This document shows positions 12,765 through 24,232 of a DNA stretch of 64,000 nucleotides, piece after piece; position 1 is the stretch's first letter, and every line of letters starts with the position of its first letter. Source of the DNA: Anastatus disparis (Eukaryota > Arthropoda > Insecta > Hymenoptera > Eupelmidae); NCBI GenBank assembly GCA_017163975.1, contig JAFFSR010000136.1, forward strand, positions 13,575,501 through 13,639,500, in the 5' to 3' direction. The position numbers were made by a program, and so were the translations under genes. The notes below the pieces were generated by a model, which made no database searches, was not told the origin of the DNA, and saw only the letters and a list, made by a program, of their open reading frames with translations.

Positions 12765-15700
12765 TACAGAAATTATTGCTTAACCAAGTTATCCTTATTT
12801 AGTACACGAGTTTATGAGTAAGTTATGTTAATTTTGGAATATTTTTTTACTATATTAATTCTGCTCTACAGTCAAAAACCTCTTGCAAATTATTTCCTTT
12901 AAAATAATAGTTCAATGTCCGTTTAAATACAAATTTTTTCTCAATCAATTAAATTCACGCTTAATAAATATAAAATAAAAGATCAATTTTAGTAAACTTA
13001 AATATCACTCCAAACTGTTCCAATATCAAATTTTTGAAAAATCTAATCTTCCCTGCAAATGTAACATGTACGCAATCATAGTAAATCGGTAATCATTCCA
13101 GCAAGGAATCGTCTCTTCCTGCTTGAAATTAGACATCACATCCGGAGGAGCCTTTGGCCCTATCGACATTATACCAACTACCTCTCTTCTTATCCAGATG
13201 AGTATAATAGGAACCGTACATCGTCGGTAGAGCGTTTAAATTCTCCTAACAAACAACACAACGCCGTTACACGTCCTTTCGCATTCTCATTCTTCTTCTT
13301 CTTCTTATTTTTTAAGCCCACTAACTTGCTGTTGTCGGTGTACCGACTACTATATATACAAAATGCATATAAGCGCGTCCAATTGCCATTGTATATATCT
13401 TATCCAATAGTTGTACATATATATATATTTGAGAGGTCCTTAGCCTCGTGGGAGTTACAGACTTTGCGGACGACTGACTCTCACTAAAGGCTCTCTTTTT
13501 GGTTTGTAATAGCCGGCGAGTCTTGACGCAAAACGAAGACAGAAAGAGAAAGAAAGAGAGAGGGAGAAAATCATGTACTATTGTTACTTGTATATACCCA
13601 GACTCTTTTTAACTGTTGTCGTTTGCCTTCTTGCTTGCTGTACAAAACTGATTGCGTAAGAGGATCTCTCAAGCGTTGTTTAAAAGTTTTTTTTTATAGT
13701 TTTATTGGTTAGATCGTTATGAGCTCGTTTAAAACCGACTAGTTTGTATTTGATTAATTTGACTATTTCTTTTTTCTTCTATTGCTTTAAAAGAGATATT
13801 CTTTTTTGTTTATGTATTTTCATGTAATTGACATTTAATTGACTGATGCGGTTATGAAAACATTAAAAGAATATCATTATCTTTACGATTGTAATTCCGA
13901 AGTCCAATTTATTATGAAATCCTTAATCTATAATTATTCAATTTTACTATTAATCGTTATTTTTTATTAGCTGCAGCGATAGCAATAAAAATAAATTAGA
14001 TAAATAAATTTATTTACGATAGTAAATTGTTAATGGTTTGTCTTTATCAAGGGAAATAAATATATTTGTATAAATAAACATTCGACGCGAGCGTTTTACC
14101 TTATCATTAAAATTTAATGAGGAGGAAAAGTTACATAAACTTAACGAAGTAACAATCGTAAAATAATTTATGGTATTTACACTTTAAATGGAAATTGATG
14201 AATGCTGTGTATATATACTCTCTTTAACACTCGAAGAGTATAGATTTTCAAGTTTAAAGTCAAAAGCAACTTGTTTCTCGTAATCTTTACTTCTTTTCAC
14301 AGACCTTGAATAAAAATAAAAAATAAAAGAATGAAAGAATCTTCTTTTAACTTCACTAAAAAGCCGGAAGCACTTGTTACTTTTAAGACTATAGAGTTTT
14401 TACGCTCATTCGTTTATGCTCTATTCTATACTGTATTTGTATTATGTGTATATATGTGTATGTTTGTAAGTGTGAGAGAGTTAGAGATAGACTATCCTTT
14501 AAAAGAGATTCTAGTGAGATATCGACTTTTCCTATTCAAATGTCGACGAATGCGCGAAACTAATTAGCAGAGCAGGACGTTGATTCTTCCTTTTTAAAAC
14601 TTTCTTATATATACCCTTGACTTTAGTAAGTGTATACGTTACATAGACGAAGCTCGAGTAACATCAGTTGAATTATAATTTTACGCTTAGGAGAAAAAAA
14701 AATTTGCTCGTACTCTGGTAATTTGTGTAATTAGTAAGCGTATTTGTATGATAACCATTTTTTTATATTATCTAAATGTATATTTCAATCATTGTAGAAA
14801 AATTTAGTTATCTTTTCCATTTCAACGGAAAGATAAGTTACTTTTATCATATCTTGTTAAAATTTTAACGCTGAATTTCTTAACGTTAATTTCTTTTCCA
14901 TTATAATTGAAAATTACTATGAGTATTAAAAGGAATAAATTTTATAAAATTTATCAATAATTAATTAATAATAATCGTATAAATTTCCTTCTCAATGAAA
15001 TTCTTATTTCTCTCTGTCATTAAACATATTTCACTGCAAGCCTACTAATTGGCTATTCTCTCATATATCAACTTTAACTCATCCGACCATCCATTTAATT
15101 TCCATCATCGTTTTTAATAGAATTTTTCCAAAAGCTCCATCCCGTATACCCCATATAAATTATCTCACCCGCTTTAAAAAAAAAGGTAAAAATAAAAAAA
15201 TAAGTAAGAAATCTCACTAACAATCGTATATACGCGTAACGTTCATTGATGATCATATATATATACGCAACAGGAGCTTATGGCGTTTAAATATAAATCC
15301 TCATATACCATCATACATATATATACGAGCTACTAGCAAGAAGATAAATGATGACCCTCTTATTCTACACACGTCATATGATGTTTTCACGCGCTCCTAT
15401 ATACGATCCCATATAAACCACAAGTTAAAGAGAAAAAGAGTGAGAGAGAAAGGTAGAGATTCCACTTAAAAGAGCTACTGTGCGTTTAACTATTATACGC
15501 GATCGTAACAGAGGGTATATATACATATACGTATAAGAGAAGAAATAAAGGAAATTAACTATGTGCAACATGCATTGAAACTCATTGAAAATCATCATCA
15601 AGAAATATATAAGTGCAAGCCAAGCTTATCGCTCGTTAATTGCAATAACTAGTATAGCTCACTTGTGTTCCACTGACCTTGATTACTTATACTCTTTTTT

Positions 15701-18540
15701 TTTTCATTTTTCTTTTCTGTATTATTCGTTTATTATCGTTGCGTTTCTCTAGCCACATGCTCATCCTTTAGTTTTTTTTTCATTTCTTCGCCTCGCAAAT
15801 TCTATAAAGGGAATCGTATATGTATAAGGCTTGCATGTGTAAAGTCGATTTTACAACGATCCTTTTATACTGTACGTATATGTACGGCTTTATGAGCAAG
15901 GCAAACTTTTGAAGCCTCGGGTAATATGGTTACGCTCTAGTGTTGCATTATATATTGTATATGTGAGATATATCGAGGGGGAGCGATATTCTTTTTTTTT
16001 TATTTTAGTTTTTATATACGGAGGTGTGTAAGAGCAAGAGTTTGAAAACAAAAAGAAGAGAGAGAAAGAGAAAAAAAAAAATAATATGGAAAGCTTTATG
16101 ACATGATGAAAGTTTCTGTGTACGAAGAATATTGCTCGCATTATATGTGTACGCGTTTAAAGTTTATAAAGGTTTCTCTATCTCTGTACATATAGTCTTG
16201 TGGGAAGAGAAAATTTTGTACTGCTGGCTGCTGCTGCTCTGCGTGTATTGCAGTTTAGTTTTCAGATGAAGAATTCATGTCGTAAAAGCTTTAGATGTTG
16301 GGTACTTATATATGCTCGTGACTCGAAAATTTCTTAACTACTTCGAATGTTGAACGAAAACAATGCGAGGTTTTAAAAAGTTTTATAATCGTAAATAATA
16401 TTGTATAACACAAAAGACCCTTAAAAATCCATATCTTGTATAAAAAAAGGAAAAAAAATACTAAGGAAATTAAGAAATCAAGAAAATAAGACATTGCAGC
16501 TTTGATTGTTTCCTAGAGAAATGTCTATAAATTTAAGTAAAATTCAAGAGATTAGAGGCTAGAAAGCGTCCTAAAAGTTTGCCATTAATTAATCCTATAT
16601 ATCGTGATTATAAAATACGTATATTCGAGGTAAAAACAATTAATTTATATTATACAAATCGCGTGCAAATGTCAAAGTGATCAAAGTTTAATCTTTCACT
16701 TATACATTATGTATACAAAATACACCCTCATCTAGGTATCGATTGCATAATATATCTTCCGTATACTCGAAAATTAAACATAAATTTTGTATCTCAAGAA
16801 AATATCACTTCTAAGAGAAAAGAAAAAATAGAGGAAAAAAAATCAGACCAGTCCTATTGATAGTACTAACTAATGATTAATAACGAATTAAGCCCGAGGA
16901 GAGGTGTATATTAGCAGCAAATTACATCAGGAGAAGAAAAAAAAAGAATGTTAAAGACTTGGCTTTCTCCGCATCCATAAAGCATTATACACTTTGTGTA
17001 AAATACACGACATACTAAAGAGAGTTACAAGTCACACTAGAGATTATATACAGTTTAAAATATCCCAAGACTCATTGTCCTCATTGTCTGGATCTTTCTC
17101 TATCTCTCACTAGCAGAAAAGCATTGTGGTTTAGTAGGTTATAGACATTATGATTTCCTTCTGTTAGATAATAATATTAACGCGCCTCTGTAGAAAGGGA
17201 GCCACTCCCCAAAGTAACACGAACTCATCGCTCATTATATACATACATTTTATATATATACATATATATACTGATATCAATAGAAAGATTATATTATGTT
17301 GAACGATTCGTGTGGATAAAAGGTTAATCAGGCACTAATTCGTTTGAGCAGAGCAAAATAGCGTAATATTAGAAGGATAAGGAAGTGTTGGAAAGGATTA
17401 GCGAGAAAGTTTCTTTTGTATTTTGTTCTTATACGTGTATGTATAAGGGAGCTAACTATATAACAACGCGCTTGACTTATCGATTTGATTAGTTTATTTT
17501 TTCTTTTTTTCTTTTTTTATTCAATAGGAAGTCGCGTTTTAATGTGTTTCTATATATACAAGCGCGCTTCTCTTTTCATGTTTATAAACCATTGAACAAT
17601 AATTCGAAAGTCGAAACATTATTACATTGCTTTCTAAAGATTGACTTTTTTTTCTTCGTACCACATGCTTTGATGGTTTGTTGTGTTGTGAAAAGCTCAT
17701 TTACGAGAAAGCACACGCGTGTTGCTATAATCAGTAATTTAGGAATGATCAAAGTCGCCATGATACTGTCCCATTATGTCCGTTGCATTACTAAAGGAGA
17801 ATCAAATAAATCAGTTAATCTTGCGAAACATGTATATATATATAAATTGTTGCGGTTGCCGCTACTGCGTTTGATAACGCATATTTTATTATGACGCGCG
17901 TTTATATATATTTGTTGGCTAACCTTTGATCGGTAAACTCTCGATACCACAACAAAGAGAAAAATAACGTGTGTATATTAGAGGAGATATAAATTTTTCA
18001 GTAGTATAGCAAAAAAAGAAAACTTTGCTATAATTTAGTTTATTCTTGCATGAAATTGGGTCATGTACGTCAAGTTTGTATACAATAACAATTTTTAAAA
18101 TTTTATATACGTATAATGCATTAAATAAATGTATTTCTAGTTTTTTCTTTCTATGAACGAGTTATTTTGTAGAAGAGCATTAAACTTTCGATTGACCGTA
18201 TGATAACTATTATTTCGAGGCGAATAATACTTTGTATATTCTTTTTTTGAAATTTTATTTTATGATTATGATATGCAATATTTTTCTTTTTTTTTATCAA
18301 CGATTATTATTGAATAATATTATCATGAGAGCTTTATAATTTACAATTAAGTTATAATAATATCAATGTTTTCTTTATCCATGATTGTTATTTTAATGAA
18401 ATATTTATTTTACATTCAGCGTAATAAATTATCTTTGAAAAAACATACACATACTGTTGTGATTAAAATTTTTATACCGCTAATAACAAATATTATACTT
18501 TAATTAATTAAAATTAAATAACACGATTTTCCATTATGCC
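12765..18540. other. Non-coding stretch, probable intron
   Basis: A/T blocks (about 12,840-13,060, 13,760-14,200, 14,740-15,010 and 18,000-18,540) alternate with mixed blocks containing CTT/GA tracts, TATATA and CG steps (13,080-13,700, 15,220-16,300 and 16,900-17,950). A stop-free run at 13,065-13,484 without an ATG is discussed in the findings. No acceptor/donor pair flanks a plausible exon, and no RNA gene signal was seen. Confidence 0.5.
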
Positions 18541-18561
18541 GATATTTCTTTGCAGTGAAAG

Positions 18562-18787
18562 GTAGTAAATTACACAATTACGAAAATTAATTTGTTTTTA
18601 AGGGTGAACGAGTGTAGAAAAAAAAAGTTGACGCGCAGGAAATGACGTTAGATTATATTCAGTCCAATTAAAATTGGGATTGTGCCAAATCCATCTTTCC
18701 AAACGATTCTTCTCTTGGCCTGACAGAACGTAATAAATTACACAATTTCAAAGTGAATTGATTCGCATAAAAACATGCCAGGAAATG
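18562..18787. repeat. Diverged direct repeat, spacing about 168 bp
   Basis: GTARTAAATTACACAATT occurs at 18,562-18,579 and again at 18,730-18,747 with one difference. Each copy is followed by CAGGAAATG, at 18,636-18,644 and 18,779-18,787. The gaps differ (56 and 31 bases), so this is an old local duplication with indels, not a clean tandem repeat. I recognise no mobile-element family. Confidence 0.4.
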
Positions 18788-18959
18788 GCCGTAAATTAAA
18801 AAATAAAAAAATAAAAAAACAGATCACTCGCGTTTTCCTACATAACCAAGTATATAAGAATGATAAAAAAACACAAAAGAGAGAGAGAAACGAAGTAAGA
18901 CTAGAGAAGAGAATTCGATCGAGCGTTTCTTGTTACCAGATCAATCGGATGGAAAGTGA

Positions 18960-19210
18960 GGCTGAAAGTGAAGAGCGCCTATCCTCTCTCTTTCTCTTAG
19001 TTACTTGCTCTCTTCTCTTTTCGCGCGCGCGAGTCAAATCTTAAAAGAGCATTGGTTAGATAGTGAGAAAATTAGAACGGCGCGCGCGGGCGCTCGCGAG
19101 AGAGTGAGAGAGAGAGAGAGAGAGCAGAACTTTTAAACTGCGCCGTTGATTGATCGATCGTTCGATGAATCGACAGTCAATCGTATAACTCTGATTTCGA
19201 TCGATAGAAG
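18960..19210. promoter_or_regulatory. CG/GA/CGAT-rich island, possible promoter or enhancer
   Basis: Two alternating CG tracts (19,022-19,031 and 19,081-19,088) lie about 50 bp apart and are followed by (GA)n at 19,106-19,124. Next comes a CGAT-rich patch with TGATTGAT at 19,147-19,154, GATCGATCG at 19,152-19,160 and a further CGATCGAT near 19,198-19,205. GAGAG repeats are binding sites of the insect GAGA factor, and TGATTGAT matches Exd/Hox-type composite sites. These are family knowledge, not proof of use here. No start site or exon boundary can be assigned. The contrast with the surrounding A/T DNA is clear. Confidence 0.3.
19106..19124. repeat. (GA)n microsatellite
   Basis: A perfect GA dinucleotide run of about 19 nt within the CG-rich island. 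It is a likely polymorphic simple repeat and a possible GAGA-factor site. Confidence 0.85.
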
Positions 19211-19350
19211 AGACTATCTTATAGATATATACATATATACTTTGTGATTGTCGTCTTTTTCGTGTAAATCCATTACAAAAGACGACGTTTTAAGATGAGA
19301 GCGAAACCATAGGTTTAAACGGTACACGATTTATCTTGGCGTATAGTCTA

Positions 19351-22300
19351 AATAAAATAGCAGTTGATCCAAAACTTTTATCGAAGAAAAATAATACAAA
19401 TATATGTATATGAACGAATTTAAAATTTAACTATTGAATTATAGAAACATTTATCTTAATAAAAGATAAAAAAAGTACTACTTAACAAAAAAAATATTCG
19501 TTTTAATTTTTATGATACCACTGTCGAGATTATAGTTGAAACATAAACAAAAAAAAATCTTATGAAATCGTTTAAATCATTAAAAGTAACAAATAATGTA
19601 TTAAAATCCTATTTAAAATTAAATCTATTTTGTGAAACTATCGGACTTTTATTTTAAAAAAAAGAAGTAAAAAAAACTTTTGAAAGTGACTTTACAACTA
19701 AATACATCCTTACAGCGTTATGCAATCAAGAATCGAAAGATCCCTAAAGATCTTACGGTTGATTGCTCTTTTAAGAGGCGTCGTTTTCCTTTTTTTCTTC
19801 TTTTTGTGGCAGGATCGCAACTTTTAAAAGTAAGATCGGCTTTAAAACGTTAAAATATCCTGTCACTTGATATATACCGTTACGACCCAATAATCTCTTG
19901 TCTTGAACCTTTGGCTAGATTTTCAATATCGATGCTTTATTAAAAATAACAAAATAATAAACTGGGTCAATACTGTAGATTAAATTGAAACAAAGGGAAT
20001 TTTAAAAAAGACCTTCTAAAGTATACTATAAGGAATTTTTCAAATAGTAATGAAATTTGATATTAATAATTATTTTTGTACATGTTATCAATGCAATTAA
20101 ATTTAAACGATGGATGAGAAGTCATACGACAAAGACGAGCCCGTAAATGGTCTTTGACGATGTGAATATTTGAAAAAAATGCAAAACTCGTGAATTCATA
20201 AGCGTGCGTCATTTGTCAAATTTATGAGAAACAACTTAGTATAACTGCACATTTAAGCATTGGATTTATTTCTTAATCTTTCTCACATCCTCTTATTTAT
20301 TTCCTTCCACACTGTGTATAAAAGTCAAATATATATTTATTTATACTTTTTTTTTCTTTTTTGCAATGAAACTTTGTATACGGAAGAATACGCGTCTCCT
20401 TTTTTTCCGAGTTTTAAATTCGCGATCCTTTAACACGAGAGCTTAAAATTTACAAAGTGGTTGAACAAGTTTTGATTTTATGGGGGCTACAAAATCGATC
20501 GAAACGTTATTAGCCAACATTTTCCAACGCTTATAACAAGCTAATTCTTTTTTTATTTGTTTATTTTCTTTTTTTAAATATTTTTTTTTATGAATTAATT
20601 TCATGCAATTAAATTGCAAGTACGCAATTTGCAATATTTCATTTATTTACTACGAATAAAGTTATTAATTTATAGTTTGGGTGATGAGACTTTGCTTGAA
20701 ATAATTTGCATCACAGTAAATTTTTGATATGATGAAAAAAATTTTATAATTTATTGCCAAAAATAATCTGGTTAAGACGGTGAACGCGACATCGTCAAAA
20801 AACTTCTTTTGTACAGATTCATCAATGTTTACTGTAGTATGACTCGTAAAATATGTTATATACAGTGGAAGCTAGATATATCGTCATGACAGTTTTTTTA
20901 TTCTTTAACGAGTAAACTTTTGTATAGAATACAAATTTAACTATACAAGACGTAACGACGCGCGCATAAAAACTTTGTAGCTTAGTCACCCCAAAATTAT
21001 ACAAAAGTCGTGATTCAACGGAAACAACCATAACATATTACGATGCTTATATTCACAAATCTCTCTTTTTTTTAGAAAATCCTTATATACAAGGGTTCGC
21101 GCTATAAAGTTTCAAATCAAGGAAATACAAAGTTATCATGAGCAACGAGAGAAGGAAAGTATAAAAAAAAAGATGCGCATATATGTAAATGACCGTAGCC
21201 ATTAAGGTACTAGACTTTGAATATCCGGATAGACTTTTTTGGAATTACGCCCGTATATAAAGCAATGTGTATCGTACGACACATTAACTTCTCCATTATA
21301 CGAGAGTATTTGCAAATTTTCTTCAAAATATGTTGCACTTTTTTTTATATCAAGTGCTTGGTATAGTAGTTGACCTTCGATGAAAAAGTTCTTTGGACAT
21401 TATACAGTAACATTAGCTATAAATGCATAATTATGTGGTTATAAACAGAGGCGATTCTCAACACTTGTATGTATATATTCAAGCGACTACTACTGCTGCT
21501 GCTGCTTTTGGAATTTAATGTGTGAAGAGAACGAGAAGGTATTGAAGTTTAAAATTAAAAAGCTCAGTGGGAATTCAATTTACTATGTAGGTTCTTCGTA
21601 CAATTTTTTCCTTCTTTTTTATTCGAATACATAAAATGTATGAGCAGCTAAAGCAGTTGGTACATCGAAGCACATGTTTAAAGCGATATAATGAAAATTT
21701 AAAAATTTAATACGCCTGTTAAGCGAATAAAAAAGATAATTTCAATTTTGTTTAAATAGTTTTTCATGAAGCCATATTTGGATTATGTTCTTTATTACGT
21801 ACAAAAGAATATGCTACAAGTATCTCTCTGCATTAAAATTAATGAGAATAAAAATGTTCAATAATTCATGTTGCAAGACTATGAATTTTTAATTTTCCTT
21901 TTTATTTAATTTAATTTTTTTTTCTTCTTTTTTGTTTAGTGGACAGGATGTGCTTATAATTTTAATTAAAATGTTAAATATTATTCAATGAATTAATATC
22001 TTATTTCGTTTATCAAAAGCATTCTTGTTCCAAACGTTAAACCTTATTAATTAAACAATATCCAATACATTATAGAAAAAAATGCTAAAACGTTGTTACT
22101 TTTAGGAAGTAATAAATTATAATTAAAAAATTTCTTTTATTGAGAAAAATAAAGTCTAAGTATTGTATAATTTATATAATATATCAATTATTTAACGTTG
22201 ATTTATGCCGCTCTTGATAACATAATCCCCTCATTGTTGGTATCAAGTATTTGTATTGATTGCAAAACTGGTTTAATTAACTGCCAAATCAATCTGTTTG

Positions 22301-23186
22301 GGCAAACATAAGATATCTAATTAGATTTAATTAAAGCAAACACATCAACAATTAATTAATCTATTAATCTCATCGACTTCTAAACTTTCTATATAATTAA
22401 TAATGTAACGCTACAAATACAAATCTAAACAACAAAATAATAATAATAATCTCATTTCCTACAATAATCAAATAAGTAAAAAGAAATAACAATATCGATA
22501 CTATAGAATTAATTTTGATGATTAGTAAAAATTTCGCTTAACACATCCGTTTCCCAGACCAACAAATCACTAAAGAAAATGGCGAATAATAAAATAAAAT
22601 AAGAAGAAAAAAAGGGCCCCGAACTTCCCTTGACGGTATAAACACTTAATCTAACGACCAAATCTTTTTTCTCGCGTATATATATACACACGATGATACT
22701 ACTTGCTTGCCTTTTGTAAAATGCAAAGTAGCTTCCCTACCTCGAAGGGATATTCGTTGATATGCGTGGCCGCATTTACCTTCTCGCAAAGAGCGAACTT
22801 CCTTTCTATATATACACTGGCTTCTTTGTCGGTATCAAAGTTTCATTTTTTTCTCTCTTTATTATTTTTTTTCTTTATTTTAAACCCAAAAGATTAGGAG
22901 CGAATTGGGAGGACGTGTTTCTCTAACGATATATCGTTTTACCTTCGTTTAACTTGTATGTATATACATGTACGGTATACAAATATTATTGAAGAAAATC
23001 CAAGCAATTAAGAATCGTATATCATCTATCATTTGAAGATTATTACTTTGACTAATATTGACAGAGGATTGTATATAAGCTTATTTAATTGTATATGCTC
23101 GGCCTTTAAAACTTTTTACGGCTGATCGTTAAAATTAATTGTTACTGTTTGCTTCATTAATAATAATTTCCTTTCTATAATGATTA

Positions 23187-23190
<4 letters not shown>
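19351..23190. other. Non-coding stretch, mostly A/T-rich
   Basis: Long A/T-rich runs dominate (19,370-19,690, 19,930-20,110 and 21,660-22,500). Mixed patches occur near 21,050-21,560, including a short CTG run at 21,493-21,505, and near 22,540-22,960. TTTAAAACGTTAAAA at 19,841-19,855 is a partial match, on the opposite strand, to a palindromic motif repeated at 35-43 kb. A single TATCGATA (DRE-like) octamer lies at 22,494-22,501. No gene seen. Confidence 0.5.

Positions 23191-23275
<85 letters not shown>
23191..23275. repeat. Long perfect (CT)n microsatellite
   Basis: About 42 uninterrupted CT units (85 nt), the longest pure simple repeat in the window. The absence of interruptions suggests a young, highly mutable tract. 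Homopurine/homopyrimidine DNA of this length can form triplex (H-DNA) structures. The open frame reading it as Arg-Glu repeats is an artefact. Confidence 0.97.
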
Positions 23276-23279
<4 letters not shown>

Positions 23280-23816
23280 AAATGAATTCACTTAACAAAT
23301 CGTTAAATACGTATATATGTGCTAAAATTTTTATCGTATTTTAAAAATTGTAAAGAAAAAGAGAATAAAAAAGATTCACGTAAATTTATTATAAGCTCAA
23401 ATGTACTTTTCAATATATTGAGAAGAAAAATGAAAATTCAAATAGCTTAGTAATAAGTATATAATTTTGCTTATAATTACATTGGTATACCTTATACGCG
23501 TATGCAAGTAAATTTATTTTCCAATACTTATAAAGGCACATTTAGCAGATCAATTGTATACTTATATAAAATCTCATTTTATCATTCTTAACGTACTCTT
23601 TGAAAAAAAATTTTTCGCATTCATACAGAAAACATTTTGCTTTTTTCCGGTAATATCACCCGTAAGACACATGAAAAACAAAAAAAAAAGAAAAGTTAAA
23701 ACTTCCTCGTATGCATCATAATCAAAATTAATGAAGTCCCAAAGAAAAGGTGAGCAGATAAAACTGAAAGGTCTTATACACTCCCTAAGTCACACAAAAG
23801 CGTAAACAATTTTTTA

Positions 23817-23840
23817 TCTCTCTCTCTCTCTCTCTCTCTC
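23817..23840. repeat. (TC)12 microsatellite
   Basis: Twelve perfect TC units followed by a T run, 540 bp after the long (CT)n tract and on the same strand. Confidence 0.95.
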
Positions 23841-23930
23841 TTTTTTGAACCAAAGTATAATATCAGTATAACGGCTTTCCTTTATTCTCTCTTTTACCTT
23901 AACGACTTCTCTCTGTTATATAGTTTTGTG

Positions 23931-23954
23931 TGTGTATATATATATATACACACA
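23931..23954. repeat. 24-bp perfect palindrome of TG/TA/CA steps
   Basis: (TG)3 leads into alternating TA and then into (CA)3, giving a perfect 24-bp palindrome that could extrude as a cruciform or adopt Z-like structure. It is also a compound microsatellite, so its symmetry may simply reflect dinucleotide expansion. Confidence 0.8.
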
Positions 23955-24052
23955 TTTACTTGGTATACACACGCATATGTGCAATATAAACGTGCCTTTA
24001 ATGTCACTTTCGCGCCGTACCAGGTTTTATCTCTTCTTGGTGGGTACTATAG

Positions 24053-24090
24053 TATAAAAGCTTAGCATCCAGTATATTTTCACTCTCACT
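24053..24090 (+). promoter_or_regulatory. Weak core-promoter candidate (TATA plus initiator-like)
   Basis: TATAAAAG at 24,053-24,060 lies 29 bases upstream of the A of TCACT (24,080-24,084), which fits TATA-to-start spacing. The flanks are richer in CG than usual, with GCGCCG upstream and GCACGCGCTCGC downstream. However, TCACT is only an approximate insect initiator (TCAGT), and TATAAAAG octamers occur by chance several times in DNA this AT-rich. No supported exon follows. Confidence 0.15.
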
Positions 24091-24212
24091 TATTAAAGTG
24101 CACGCGCTCGCACACACACACAAAGAGAGAGAGAAGGGAAGATTTCTCGCGGGCTTAAGTAGAAACAGACGGTATGGGCTTAGCGACGTGTTTAACGATA
24201 TTTTTATATATA

Positions 24213-24232
24213 TGTGTGTGTGTGTGTGTGTG
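24213..24232. repeat. (TG)10 microsatellite
   Basis: Ten perfect TG units preceded by a TATATA run. The short open frame crossing it, from an ATG at 24,174, is mostly Cys-Val from the repeat and is not credible as a gene. Confidence 0.95.

Noticed and set aside
23116..23298. Arg-Glu repeat protein on the - strand
   Set aside because: A direct translation of the (CT)42 microsatellite.
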